DNA of 64,000 nucleotides, taken from NCBI GenBank assembly GCA_021405325.1, contig QWII01000006.1:248001-312000 (forward strand). The letters are read 5' to 3'. The position numbers and the translations under genes are program-made. The first letter of the stretch is position 1, and each line of letters opens with the position of its first letter. This document shows, piece by piece, positions 1 through 8,786 of the stretch. Origin of the DNA: Caldilinea sp. CFX5 (lineage in GTDB: Bacteria; Chloroflexota; Anaerolineae; Caldilineales; Caldilineaceae). The notes beneath the pieces were generated by a model. It saw only the letters and a program-made list of their open reading frames with translations. It was not told where the DNA came from and did no database searches.

Positions 1-581
1 TGCTCCATCCGTTTGCGCAGCCAGTTGGTGATGACCACCACACTGAGCAACGGCCCAACAACCAGTGCCGTCACCCACGGGTCAATGCGCACCATGACCA
101 CGATGGCGATGAGCGCAAAGAGCAGGTTGGCAACCAGGAAGGTCGTCATATAGAGCATGTTGACGGTGACAATCACATCATCACGCAGACGGCTAACTGC
201 TTCGCTGGGGGAAATGGTCAGGGCTTGCGCCGCCGGTCGGGAAAAGAGGTGGGTGAGCAGATTCTTGCGCAAGAGCGCCCCCAGCGGATGGCGAAAGAGC
301 CGGTTGCCCACCGTATCCACGACAGCCGCCACTGCCCGCGCCACCCCAATCCCGACCAACAACCAGAGCAACCCATGAATGCCCCAAGTCATGCTCCCCC
401 AGACCATAGCCGCCTGGCCGGTCAAACCATCAAAAAACTGCCGGGTGAGCAACCCGGCGGCATGGGGCAGGAGGGTGATAAAGAACAATTTGGTGACAAT
501 GACAAGCAGATAAGTCCACGGCTGGAAAGCGATCAAACGCCACAGATGACGCCACGGCAGTTCATGCGTTACCTCACTCAT
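1..581 (-). CDS. ABC exporter half-transporter, membrane domain (partial at left edge)
   Basis: An ATG at 581 opens a frame that runs to the window edge, giving 193 residues. The visible part has several long hydrophobic segments and an intracellular stretch (SRLRDDV) like that of ABC exporter membrane domains; the nucleotide-binding domain would lie outside the window. The ATG overlaps the stop of the upstream exporter gene as ATGA, so the two are translationally coupled and probably form a heterodimer. Its nearest look-alike here is the exporter at 10177-11973, which has NTLREDV at the same place. It should sit in the cytoplasmic membrane; the substrate cannot be read from sequence. Confidence 0.85.
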   Translation of the reverse strand, partial: MSEVTHELPWRHLWRLIAFQPWTYLLVIVTKLFFITLLPHAAGLLTRQFFDGLTGQAAMVWGSMTWGIHGLLWLLVGIGVARAVAAVVDTVGNRLFRHPLGALLRKNLLTHLFSRPAAQALTISPSEAVSRLRDDVIVTVNMLYMTTFLVANLLFALIAIVVMVRIDPWVTALVVGPLLSVVVITNWLRKRME

Positions 582-2398
582 GCCAACACCTCCGTGAACC
601 CTGTCTGTAACAAATGGGTAAAGCGAGATGCCGGGTTTGCCGCCAAGGCCGTGCGTTCCCCATACTCAACCACCCGGCCCTTGTCGAGGATCATGATCTC
701 ATCGACGTGCTGCACGGTCGCCAGTCGATGGGCAATGATGATGGCCGTGCGCCCGGCCAACAACCGCTCGATGGCAGTTGCCAGGCGTGTTTCGGTCACA
801 GGGTCGAGCCGGGAGGAGGCTTCATCCAGAATGACCAGAGCAGGGTTGCGCAGAAAAATGCGGGCAAAGGCGACCAGTTGCGCCTCCCCCGCCGAGAGGT
901 TGCCGCCGCCAGCTGTCAGCACCGTCTCCAAACCGGCGGGTAATGTTTTCAACCAGCCCATCAGCCCCAGTTCGTCCAGCGCCCCGTAAAGTTGACTATC
1001 GCTGATCGCCGGGTCCCAGAAGGTCAGGTTATCGCGCAGGGTGGCATGAAACAACTGGACATGCTGCGTCACCAACCCGACCTGTTGCCGCACCTGGGCC
1101 AGCGGCAGTTGGCGTAGGTCGTCCATCTGCTCATCGCCTAACATAATGCACCCTTGATCCGGGTCATAGAGCCGTAACAGGAGCCGCGCCAGTGAACTCT
1201 TCCCGCTCCCCGTGCGCCCCAGCAACCCCAACTGCTTGCCCGGCGGCAGATGAAAGCTGATATTCTGTAACACTGGCGTGTCAACCGCATACCCAAAGGT
1301 AACATCCGCAAACCGAACCGCCACTGCCTTGCTCGTGACCACGCTCTTGCTCGTGGCCACGCTCGGCGTGGTCACGCCGCCGGGGCGCTCCGCGCCCGCC
1401 GGGCTTGGTACACCTACATCCTCAACAAGCTTACTGGTTGTTCCCTGCAATGCTTGCAACCGCACAATACTCCCCCCAGCGCGCTGCAAATCCTCCATCT
1501 GTCGGGTCAGTGCATTGATCGGCGTACTCAGCAAGGTAATGTAATGAAAGACCAGGTAAATCGTCCCAATCGTCATGGCATTACGCTGGTAGAGATAAGC
1601 GCAAAGCGCCAACACGCCACCTGTCCCCACTGCTACCAAAATGATCATTACCGCAAAGGGCAGGCTAAAGGTCCAGTTTTCCCACAAGCTTTTATGAAAA
1701 ACCGTGCGTAGGAGGGTGTAAAAGCGTTGCATCGTATAATCGACGGCGCCATTGGCCCGCAGATCTTCTAGGCCACCCAAGCGCTCTTCCAGATACGCAT
1801 AAAGCTCCGCATTGGCTTGCCGGTGGGCCACGGCGCTGGGAATGCCCAGGTTGCGCAACCGGGCCAGCAGCGACAGCAGCGTCAACGCCAGCGCCAACCC
1901 CACCAGCCCGATACGCCAATCGACCTGAAAGAGCAACCCCAACACCCCCAGTAAGAGCAGCAGATTCCCCAGGATCAACACAACGAACTGCGAGAAAAAG
2001 TTGGCGAGCAACGTCACATCACTGTCAATACGCTCGATCATCTCCCCCGGCGTGTGGGCATGGTGAAAGGCGAGATCCAGGTGGAGACAATGCGTCATCA
2101 ACTGGTCGCGCAAACCGTTGGTGGCGCGCCACGCCACATCCTCGCCCAGGTAGGCGGCCAGCACCGTGCAGATCTGTTGCACCAACACCGCACCGATCAC
2201 CCAGGCCGCCAACCAGGTTAAGGTTGTCAGTGACCCGCTCGTCGTCGCCAGATCGAGAAAGCGCCCCATCAGTTGCGGCGGCAGCAGTTGCAACCCAATG
2301 CCGGCCAGTAGTAGAATGCCCAGCCAGAATAAGCGCCGCCACTGGGGCCAGAGATACGCGTGGAGGAGAGTATAGTATTGATGTAATGGCAGGATCAT
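578..2398 (-). CDS. ABC exporter, fused membrane and ATPase domains
   Basis: 606 residues, the usual size of a half-exporter. Residues 1-310 form a six-helix membrane domain; the ATPase domain follows with Walker A GRTGSGKS (394-401), Q-loop TQHVQL, signature LSAGE (501-505), Walker B LVILDE (521-526) and switch histidine in IIIAHRL. The signature reads LSAGE instead of LSGGQ, as in the paralogue at 12750. A GGGGGGAT ribosome site precedes the ATG at 2398. It is coupled to the partial exporter downstream. Between the two domains lies an extra linker of about 25 residues rich in T, S and V, absent from the paralogue and encoded by repeated and inverted DNA (see 1335-1397). Substrate unknown. 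Confidence 0.93.
   Translation of the reverse strand: MILPLHQYYTLLHAYLWPQWRRLFWLGILLLAGIGLQLLPPQLMGRFLDLATTSGSLTTLTWLAAWVIGAVLVQQICTVLAAYLGEDVAWRATNGLRDQLMTHCLHLDLAFHHAHTPGEMIERIDSDVTLLANFFSQFVVLILGNLLLLLGVLGLLFQVDWRIGLVGLALALTLLSLLARLRNLGIPSAVAHRQANAELYAYLEERLGGLEDLRANGAVDYTMQRFYTLLRTVFHKSLWENWTFSLPFAVMIILVAVGTGGVLALCAYLYQRNAMTIGTIYLVFHYITLLSTPINALTRQMEDLQRAGGSIVRLQALQGTTSKLVEDVGVPSPAGAERPGGVTTPSVATSKSVVTSKAVAVRFADVTFGYAVDTPVLQNISFHLPPGKQLGLLGRTGSGKSSLARLLLRLYDPDQGCIMLGDEQMDDLRQLPLAQVRQQVGLVTQHVQLFHATLRDNLTFWDPAISDSQLYGALDELGLMGWLKTLPAGLETVLTAGGGNLSAGEAQLVAFARIFLRNPALVILDEASSRLDPVTETRLATAIERLLAGRTAIIIAHRLATVQHVDEIMILDKGRVVEYGERTALAANPASRFTHLLQTGFTEVLA
1335..1397. repeat. inverted repeats inside the exporter coding sequence
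   Basis: GTGACCACGC (1335-1344) is matched by its exact reverse complement at 1366-1375. A second small hairpin, GGGCGC/GCGCCC with a three-base loop, occupies 1383-1397. The word GCTCGTGgCCACGCT also occurs twice in tandem just before. The block encodes only the interdomain linker of the exporter, keeping the frame open. Confidence 0.7.
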
Positions 2399-2451
2399 TC
2401 AGTAATCCCCCCGTCTACCTTACACAGTCGCGTAGCGACGACTGACGGTAG

Positions 2452-2471
2452 CCGAGGGTTTGAACCCTCGG
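2452..2471. repeat. short hairpin between the Hsp70-like and exporter genes
   Basis: Arms CCGAGGGTT and AACCCTCGG are separated by two bases. A second imperfect palindrome (CAGTCG...CGACTG, about 2427-2446) lies beside it. There is no clear U-run on either strand, so a rho-independent terminator is not supported; it may be a dispersed palindrome or an mRNA-stabilising hairpin. Confidence 0.5.
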
Positions 2472-2493
2472 CCCAGCGGAGTTAGGATAGGCG

Positions 2494-3864
2494 TCAGTGG
2501 TTTGGTTGGTGGGCCTGGATCGCCAACCCGTTCGTCACCCCGCCAAAGGTATCCAACGGCACAAGCCGCGCCGACGGAAACTCTTTCGTCAACATCTTCT
2601 GGAAGATCGGGATCACCGACGAGCCACCCGTTGTCACCACCGCATCGATAGCATCGGCGCGAAGACCGGCCAACGCCAGCACCTTGCGGACGCCTTCACG
2701 CGCGTTGGACAGTTCCTCATTGATGGCGATGTTGAAATCGCGCCGGGTCAGCTCCAGCGCCAGATTGATGGCATCGGCTTGCATAGTCAGCCGTGCTTCC
2801 ATCTGGTCGGAGAGGGCGCGCTTGCTCTGTTCGATCTGCTCGAAGAGCGCAAAGCCATAGTTGCGCGTTACCAATGCCTCCAACGCCCTAAACTTTTCCG
2901 GCTCCGGGCTATAGCGTTTGGCCCGCTTGATCACGGTCAGCACCTTGGGGCGCGATAGGTTGGGGATCGTCTGCCAATGATGCAATTCTTCCGCCAAATC
3001 TTCGGGAAAGAGCAGCGGGCGACCATCAATGTTCATGTCGATGGCCGCGCCCGCGCCAAAGTGACCGGCGACCAGCTTGCGCATCATACTGCTATCCAGA
3101 TCATCACCACCGACCAGGACGCCATGCGTGGCTAACAACTCATGCACGCGCCCAACATCGGCGCGCATGATGGTAAAATCGAGCGTGCCGCCGCCAAAGT
3201 CGAAGACCAGCACCGTCTCCGCTTTTGTCACCTGGTTGAGATAGAACGAGGCTGCCGCCACCGGCTCCGGCACAAAGCCGATGTCGGTAAAGCCGGCCAG
3301 TTCCGCCGCCTGGCGCAGCCGTTGCTCCGCTCGCTGATCGAGCGCCGGATCGTCGGAAAATTGCACCGGTCGCCCCAGCGTGACCTGGCGCACGGCGCTT
3401 CCCAACTGCGCCTCGGCCTGGGTGCGTACATGGCAGAGCAACAGCGCGATCAACTCTTGCAAGGTGTAGTAACGACCAAAGACCGCCGTGCCTCTGTACG
3501 AATCCGCCCGCAAGCCAGTTTTGATCGACTGTAAGAGCCGTCCTTGCGCCCCTACATCTTCATCGATTACCGTGTCTTGCACAACCGTCGCATTTTCGTT
3601 GGCATCCTCCGTAGCAACGGTATAGGTGATGGTGCCGACAAATTTTTCTGCGTAGACCACCGGTCGTCCCGTATCCTGCGCCAAAAAAGTCTCGACCGCT
3701 TGTCGCCCCAGATAACGCTGCTGATCGCGGCTAATGTAAATCATGGAACGCAGCAAGTTTGGGTTGCTATTCACCGGGTCGAGCGCGATCGGGTGAATTA
3801 CCTTGCCGTCGTAAAAGGCGGCGGAGGTATGGGTGGTGCCAAAATCAATGCCAATTCTTGTCAA
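2494..3864 (-). CDS. Hsp70-family (DnaK-like) actin-fold ATPase
   Basis: The protein shows the actin/Hsp70 ATP-binding signatures: phosphate-1 IGIDFGTTHTS at the N-terminus, phosphate-2 VLVFDFGGGTLDF in the middle and an adenosine motif VVTTGGSS near the C-terminus. At about 456 residues it lacks the substrate-binding and lid domains of true DnaK, so it belongs to the short Hsp70-like group. Two TTG codons could start it. The one at 3864 is preferred because AGGAG (3873-3877) stands eight bases upstream and the protein then begins directly with the ATP motif; the alternative is 3885. No DnaJ or GrpE neighbour is present, and its client is unknown. Confidence 0.88.
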   Translation of the reverse strand: MTRIGIDFGTTHTSAAFYDGKVIHPIALDPVNSNPNLLRSMIYISRDQQRYLGRQAVETFLAQDTGRPVVYAEKFVGTITYTVATEDANENATVVQDTVIDEDVGAQGRLLQSIKTGLRADSYRGTAVFGRYYTLQELIALLLCHVRTQAEAQLGSAVRQVTLGRPVQFSDDPALDQRAEQRLRQAAELAGFTDIGFVPEPVAAASFYLNQVTKAETVLVFDFGGGTLDFTIMRADVGRVHELLATHGVLVGGDDLDSSMMRKLVAGHFGAGAAIDMNIDGRPLLFPEDLAEELHHWQTIPNLSRPKVLTVIKRAKRYSPEPEKFRALEALVTRNYGFALFEQIEQSKRALSDQMEARLTMQADAINLALELTRRDFNIAINEELSNAREGVRKVLALAGLRADAIDAVVTTGGSSVIPIFQKMLTKEFPSARLVPLDTFGGVTNGLAIQAHQPNH

Positions 3865-3925
3865 GGGATCTGCTCCTAAACTCAAGCGTCCCTACGGGAC
3901 GGATTCACGAGCCATCATGGCTTTT

Positions 3926-4564
3926 CTAAAACGACTGGTGCAGTTGGCGAATGGCTGTTTGTGGATGGCGCTGCGTCAGCGCCTGTCGAATCTGCTTGGC
4001 GCATTCGGCTGGGCTGGCTTGGGCTGTATCAATTTCGAGATCATAACAACCATGCCGATGCACCAGGCCATGAAAGATCGCCGCCCCACCGGGCGCTCGA
4101 TCGCCGCGCACCTGCTCACGCCGCATGGCTTCTTCAACTGGACAATGTAAACCGACAAATAACACTGGTAACTCAGCCAGCCGTAGCACCGCCGAGCGCA
4201 GCACCTGCGGATCATAGATCGCATCGTCCACAATCAGATTGATGCCGGCGGTGGCCAGGGTAGCAAACGACGCATACATGCCATCCAACCATTGATAGGC
4301 AACCGGCCCCAAGCGCGGTGTGTCAATCAAAGCGCCATCCCGAAAGGGTAAGAACCACCCTTCCGCTGCGGCTTGTGACGTGCTGTCCGAATAGACCATC
4401 AGACGCGACCACGGCGCCGCCGCCAGAAAATGGTCAATGCCGGTATGTAGATAGGGTTGCGGCAGGGTTTCCTGTAATTGTTTAGCAATCGTACTTTTCC
4501 CGGCACTGGAAGTTCCATTGAGCAAAATAATTTGACCTGGTTGCCTGTGGGTGTATTGGCTCAC
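3926..4564 (-). CDS. chloramphenicol phosphotransferase-like P-loop kinase
   Basis: 212 residues with a P-loop GTSSAGKS at 17-24, followed by the family pattern HTGIDHFL and a later IVDDAIYD stretch. These are typical of the chloramphenicol 3-O-phosphotransferase family, which phosphorylates the antibiotic using ATP in the cytoplasm. Many family members have other, unknown small-molecule substrates, so resistance is not proven. It starts at a GTG (4564) with an AAAGGAG site upstream. Its setting among exporters and methyltransferases fits a resistance or modification island. Confidence 0.85.
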   Translation of the reverse strand: MSQYTHRQPGQIILLNGTSSAGKSTIAKQLQETLPQPYLHTGIDHFLAAAPWSRLMVYSDSTSQAAAEGWFLPFRDGALIDTPRLGPVAYQWLDGMYASFATLATAGINLIVDDAIYDPQVLRSAVLRLAELPVLFVGLHCPVEEAMRREQVRGDRAPGGAAIFHGLVHRHGCYDLEIDTAQASPAECAKQIRQALTQRHPQTAIRQLHQSF

Positions 4565-4624
4565 TGCTGTCTCCTTTGTTCTGACATTTAATCGACGAGT
4601 GATCGTTCAACGCCAAAGCATCGC

Positions 4625-5296
4625 TCAGAATTCGACGAAGTAGGTGAAGTGGCGGTCATCGGCGCCTGTAGCTGTGCGCAAGGCGATCCAGTCGTTGGCC
4701 GTTTCCGCAATTGTCCAGTTGAGGTTGCTGGTGAAGAAGGCCACGGCCCGTTTGATGCCCGGCAGATCATAGTCGTCCAGCATGATAACGCCGCCATTCT
4801 TAACCAAATGGCCCAGATAGTAGAGATCGAGAAAGACGCCGTCAAAGCGATGATTGCCATCAACATAGGCAAAGTCGAACTGACGCCCTTCGCTAAGGAG
4901 ACGGGGTAGCACAAAATGGGATTTCTCGGCGTGGTGTTCCACCAGTGGCAAAACGGCGGCGGCTTGCAACACTTGCAACCCGCAATTGGCAAATCGGCTC
5001 GCTTGGAAGGGGTCAATCACCACATGGTGTGCCGCCGCACGGCCGTTAGCAACGAGTCCCTCACAAATATGGAGCGCCGACATGCCATAGCCCAGGCCGA
5101 TCTCAATCGTTTGTGCTGCCTTTTCTTGCATAACCCACCGGCGCAATGCTTCACTGTCGGTTGGGCTGGCGGCAACAGGAAAGATCGTATGGGCCGACCC
5201 ATCGAAATCAGCAATCATTGTGCCGGTCGTCACCAGGTGGTTGATAACGGTGCGCACCTGGTGAGTGTCACCAACTTGATTTGTTGTAATTTGCAC
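4625..5296 (-). CDS. class I SAM-dependent methyltransferase (Methyltransf_24 type)
   Basis: 223 residues. The SAM-binding glycine-rich motif is IEIGLGYGMSALHI near residue 70, followed by FDFAYVDGNHRFDGVFLDL and a VIMLDDYDLPG stretch, the pattern of small-molecule or sugar O-methyltransferases of the Methyltransf_24 group. It starts at a GTG (5296) after AAGGGAA. It is one of three methyltransferase genes in this minus-strand run; the acceptor is unknown. Confidence 0.85.
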   Translation of the reverse strand: MQITTNQVGDTHQVRTVINHLVTTGTMIADFDGSAHTIFPVAASPTDSEALRRWVMQEKAAQTIEIGLGYGMSALHICEGLVANGRAAAHHVVIDPFQASRFANCGLQVLQAAAVLPLVEHHAEKSHFVLPRLLSEGRQFDFAYVDGNHRFDGVFLDLYYLGHLVKNGGVIMLDDYDLPGIKRAVAFFTSNLNWTIAETANDWIALRTATGADDRHFTYFVEF

Positions 5297-5318
5297 TGCT
5301 GTTCCCTTCTACTATTGC

Positions 5319-6116
5319 TCATCCCGGTACAATGGCTTTCCAAAGATAGCGCAGATGACGTAGCTCCACGCCTTGCGGGCTACCATAGCCGGCAAAGACC
5401 CGCTCCAAGATCGGCTGCATTTCGGCAAACGGCGGCGCCTCCTCCGCTGTCCAGCCCCAGGCCAGAAAGTCATACAACTGCGTTGGCGCTGCAAACCATT
5501 CCGGCACCTCAAAGCTCCACCAACTGTGGAGGGTGAGGCCGCCAACCGCCAGCCGTTGCTCAATGCTCGGTCGCGCCCAGTGGGGATCAGCGGCGGGTTG
5601 CAGCCGCAAGGGTTCGGGCAACCAATCATTCCACGGCGGGCTTGGTCGCGCATCCGGCACGAGCATCAAGAGTACAGCGCCCGGTCGCGCCACGCGGCGG
5701 GCATCTTCCATCCAGTGAAAGGGGCCGCGGCGACAGATCAGGAGATCAAAGGCTGCTTCACCCCCCGGCAGTCGCGGCTGCCCCCCATTGGCGGCGGTCG
5801 AAGAGTCATGGCAGACAAAGGTGGCGTTGGTCAGCCCTTGCGCTTGCGCTGTCTGTTGCGCCCGTTCGATCCAACGGGCGACCCGATCATAGCCCAGCAC
5901 GGAGCGGCAGTGGGGCGCAAGACTCAGGGCTACTTCTCCGTGTCCACAAGCGACATCTAGCACATTCAACTCAGGGCGCAAGTGTTGGCGGACAAGGTCA
6001 AGATAGGTGTCCTCACCATTCCAGGGCGCTAGGGTCGCGCCCCACGGGTAGTAATAGCCGTCCTGGATGGTGGCTAACCGGTCATACCATTCGGGTGAGT
6101 GAGGTCGTAGTCGCAT
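5319..6116 (-). CDS. class I SAM-dependent methyltransferase (Methyltransf_11/25 type)
   Basis: 265 residues with motif I VLDVACGHGEVALSLA and the acidic strand-2 end VLGYDRV, then a post-motif DLLICRRGPFHW and VARPGAVLLMLVPD. These features place it among ubiE/Methyltransf_11-like enzymes that methylate small molecules. AAAGGAGA precedes the ATG at 6116. Immediately upstream is a remnant that repeats the last codons of the neighbouring exporter gene, then a long palindrome (6143-6228). Substrate unknown. Confidence 0.85.
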   Translation of the reverse strand: MRLRPHSPEWYDRLATIQDGYYYPWGATLAPWNGEDTYLDLVRQHLRPELNVLDVACGHGEVALSLAPHCRSVLGYDRVARWIERAQQTAQAQGLTNATFVCHDSSTAANGGQPRLPGGEAAFDLLICRRGPFHWMEDARRVARPGAVLLMLVPDARPSPPWNDWLPEPLRLQPAADPHWARPSIEQRLAVGGLTLHSWWSFEVPEWFAAPTQLYDFLAWGWTAEEAPPFAEMQPILERVFAGYGSPQGVELRHLRYLWKAIVPG

Positions 6117-6142
6117 GATTTCTCCTTTACAAATACTGCTCG

Positions 6143-6228
6143 CCCCCTCCTAACCTCCCCCTGTTAAGGGGAGGAACTGTTGTGCGCACGACGGTTCCTC
6201 CCCTTAACAGGGGGAGGTTAGGAGGGGG
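6143..6228. repeat. perfect 35-bp inverted repeat, MITE/REP-like
   Basis: The arms 6143-6177 and 6194-6228 are exact reverse complements and enclose a 16-base loop with its own GTGCGCAC palindrome. The 12-mer CTTTACAAATAC occurs directly repeated on both sides (6125-6136 and 6237-6248); at 6237 it is the end of the exporter gene. This looks like an insertion that duplicated the target, or a duplication of the gene end. Confidence 0.85.
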
Positions 6229-6238
6229 TAGGGGTTCT

Positions 6239-8080
6239 TTACAAATACCGTTCCGCCTGCGTCGTAAACATTTTGGCATATTGACCATCGCGCGCCATCA
6301 ATTCGGTGTGTGTCCCCTCTTCGATCAACTGTCCATTTTCCAAGACCAGAATTTGTTGCGCCATACGGACCGTCGAGAAACGGTGCGAGATAAAGATCGT
6401 CGTCTTTTCCGCGGTCAGTTCGGCAAAACGCTTGTAGACCTCATACTCCGCCAGAGCATCGAGGGCAGCGGTCGGCTCATCGAGGATCAGCACCTGGGCT
6501 TCACGCATAAAGGCGCGACCTAATGCTAGCTTCTGCCACTCGCCGCCGGAGAGATCGACGCTATCCTCAAAGGTGCGGCCCAGCAGCGTCTCGTAGCTTT
6601 TGGGCAATTTGTCGACGACCGGTACGGCGCCCCCTTTGTCCGCCGCCCGCATAACTCGGTCGATGTCGTCCACATAGTCCAGTTGACCAAAACCAATATT
6701 CTCCCGTGCGGTCAGGTGATAGCGCACAAAGTCTTGGAAGATGACGCCGATGGCGCGACGCAGTTCGGTCAGATCATAGTCGCGCAAGTCTCGCCCGCCG
6801 AGCAGAATGGCGCCCTCAGTCGGGTCATAGAAGCGGGTGAGCAGCTTGATCAGCGTCGTCTTGCCCGCGCCGTTTTCACCCACCAGCGCCACGGTCGTGC
6901 CGGGGCGAATGGTGAAGGAAACATTTTGCAACACACAGCGCTCTGCCCCCGGATAGCGAAACGAGACATGGCGAAATTCAATCCCTTGTTGCAAGGGTTG
7001 CGCCACTGGGACGCCACCTTTAGCATCGTCCGTTTTGTGGGTTAACGCGCCGGCCACCGCATCCGGCTGCAATTCCAAGAACGCATACAGGTTGCCCACA
7101 AAGAGGCTGTGTTCATAAAAGACGCCCATCGATGAAAAGAGTTGCCCCAACCCGCTGCGCGCTTGGGTGGAGGCTTGAAAGACCAATGCCAAATCACCGA
7201 GCGTAATGCGCGCCAGTGTCGCCTGCATAATGGCATAGGCCCAGATCAGCCCGACGCCAGCCACGGAGAGCAAGGTGGAGAGCAGGTTCCAACGCTCTTG
7301 CGCAAAGAGAATCGTTTTGTGTTCAGCCACCAACTGTTCGTTAAATTGCCGGTAGCGGGCCAAAAAGGGCGCTTCCAACCCAAAGAGCCGGATCTCCTTG
7401 ACCGGTTCGCGCTCAATGAGCAAGCTTTGTAGATAGTGGACCATGCGTTGCGCTGGGGCGCGATCAGTCCACATCCGAAAGCGCAGGTTGACATAACGCG
7501 CCCGTGCGATCAACTGGGGAATCGCCGTAATCACCAGCAAGGGCGCCGCCAACGGGTGCAAACTCATCAGCAACCCGATAGTGAGGATCAACGAAAGCGC
7601 CGCGCCGGTGGTGTCGAGCAAAATCCACGGCAGATTTTGGGTGCGCCAGACATCGCGCATGGCATTTTCCAGGCGGTCATAGAAGGCCGGCGTCTCATAG
7701 AAGGCAATGTCCAGGCTGGCCGCCTTCTCTAAAATCAATGCCTGCGCATAGTTATTGACCTGCATCTGCAAAATGTCGCGCAAGCTGCTGCGCAACGAAT
7801 TGCTGACATCGCTGAGTACCAACGCCAGGACAAAGGCCAGCGTTGGCGGCAAAATCGTTGACCAATCAATCGTCGCACCCTGGCCGGCGCCCTGCACAAC
7901 GGCACTGACCTGGTCGATGAGTACCTTGGTCAACCAAATTTGGGCCGGCGCCGTCACAGAACTGACCAACGTCAGCGCCGCGATAACCAACGTATAGCGT
8001 GGGTTGGCCTGCCACACCAGTTTGAGCGCCTGGGGATAGCGACCTAACACCTGGAGGAGATGCTGGAGTTGTGTTTTCAT
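6239..8080 (-). CDS. ABC exporter, fused membrane and ATPase domains
   Basis: 613 residues. A six-helix membrane domain (about 25-330) is followed by an ATPase domain with Walker A GENGAGKT (401-408), Q-loop FQDFVRYHL, signature LSGGE, Walker B VLILDEPTAALD and switch FISHRFSTV. It resembles MsbA/lipid-A-core or peptide exporters with a canonical site, and may work as a homodimer. Its ATG lies three bases after the stop of the methyltransferase at 8084, so the two are coupled. The last codons (ERYL, stop) are echoed beyond the palindrome at 6143. Substrate unknown. Confidence 0.93.
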   Translation of the reverse strand: MKTQLQHLLQVLGRYPQALKLVWQANPRYTLVIAALTLVSSVTAPAQIWLTKVLIDQVSAVVQGAGQGATIDWSTILPPTLAFVLALVLSDVSNSLRSSLRDILQMQVNNYAQALILEKAASLDIAFYETPAFYDRLENAMRDVWRTQNLPWILLDTTGAALSLILTIGLLMSLHPLAAPLLVITAIPQLIARARYVNLRFRMWTDRAPAQRMVHYLQSLLIEREPVKEIRLFGLEAPFLARYRQFNEQLVAEHKTILFAQERWNLLSTLLSVAGVGLIWAYAIMQATLARITLGDLALVFQASTQARSGLGQLFSSMGVFYEHSLFVGNLYAFLELQPDAVAGALTHKTDDAKGGVPVAQPLQQGIEFRHVSFRYPGAERCVLQNVSFTIRPGTTVALVGENGAGKTTLIKLLTRFYDPTEGAILLGGRDLRDYDLTELRRAIGVIFQDFVRYHLTARENIGFGQLDYVDDIDRVMRAADKGGAVPVVDKLPKSYETLLGRTFEDSVDLSGGEWQKLALGRAFMREAQVLILDEPTAALDALAEYEVYKRFAELTAEKTTIFISHRFSTVRMAQQILVLENGQLIEEGTHTELMARDGQYAKMFTTQAERYL

Positions 8081-8083
8081 GCG

Positions 8084-8680
8084 TTAGCGCTTTCGTCCGA
8101 TGACCTCAAAATAGTGCCAATGTTTCGGGCCACTGACCGCTTGACCGTCTTCATCAATCTCCGTAAAGAATTCAAGCGTAAAGGAACGTAGCAGCGTCTG
8201 CGTTTCAGTCAGGGTCAAAAAAGTCATATCCGGCGTCGCAGCCCACTCATCGCGATCCCCGAAAATCTGCCCGGCAAAACATCCGCCAGGGCGTACAGCG
8301 TTGACCAACTTGGCCCAAAACGCAGGAAAGTGCGTTGGCTGGCAAAAGGGCAGGCTAAAGCCGGCGTAGATCAAGTCGACCGGCGGCAGTGTTACTTCTT
8401 CAAAGGCAACCACTTGGGTTTGTAAGCGTCCAAGCAACTCCGGCGGTGTTTGCGCGTGTAGCCGTGCAATGGCTTCCGGCTGTTGGTCAATGGCGAGTAC
8501 CTGCCAGCCTTGTTGCAATAGGGCGACTGTGTCTGTTCCTTCGCCACAGCCAAGGTCGATGGCCTGCAAGCCGGCGCCGTCAAAGTTCGCCATTGCCGCC
8601 AACAGCAGTGGCCGCGGCGGACGACCACTGCGCGCCTTGTAATAGTTTGTCCAACCACTGCTTTCACTTTGTTGCGTCAT
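8084..8680 (-). CDS. class I SAM-dependent methyltransferase (TehB-like)
   Basis: 198 residues with motif I AIDLGCGEGTDTVALL, the strand-2 acidic end VLAIDQQPEAI, and VDLIYAGFSLPFC at motif II. Length and motifs match small cytosolic methyltransferases of the TehB/Methyltransf_25 group, which often act on metalloids or small toxic molecules. A TAGGAGC site precedes the ATG at 8680. It is translationally coupled to the exporter 6239-8080, which suggests a modify-then-export unit, though that is an inference. Confidence 0.87.
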   Translation of the reverse strand: MTQQSESSGWTNYYKARSGRPPRPLLLAAMANFDGAGLQAIDLGCGEGTDTVALLQQGWQVLAIDQQPEAIARLHAQTPPELLGRLQTQVVAFEEVTLPPVDLIYAGFSLPFCQPTHFPAFWAKLVNAVRPGGCFAGQIFGDRDEWAATPDMTFLTLTETQTLLRSFTLEFFTEIDEDGQAVSGPKHWHYFEVIGRKR

Positions 8681-8720
8681 TCGGGTATGCTCCTATTGGT
8701 TGCTTTTCGGATTTGTCGTC

Positions 8721-8762
8721 GCTCATCGTAGCGGCATGACATGTCATGCCGCTACGATGAGC
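8721..8762. repeat. perfect 42-bp palindrome
   Basis: The 21-base halves 8721-8741 and 8742-8762 are exact reverse complements with no loop. The arm contains GTAGCGGCATGACA. It lies between the methyltransferase start (8680) and the end of the regulator (8787) and could form a cruciform. A weaker hairpin with a similar TAGCGGCAG arm stands at 54034-54061. Confidence 0.85.
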
Positions 8763-8786
8763 AGTGGTAGAGTGCAGAATCGCGGT

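Noticed and set aside
5373..6118. Long plus-strand frames opposite the methyltransferase genes
   Set aside because: Antisense to well-supported genes with SAM motifs; the products have no recognisable features.
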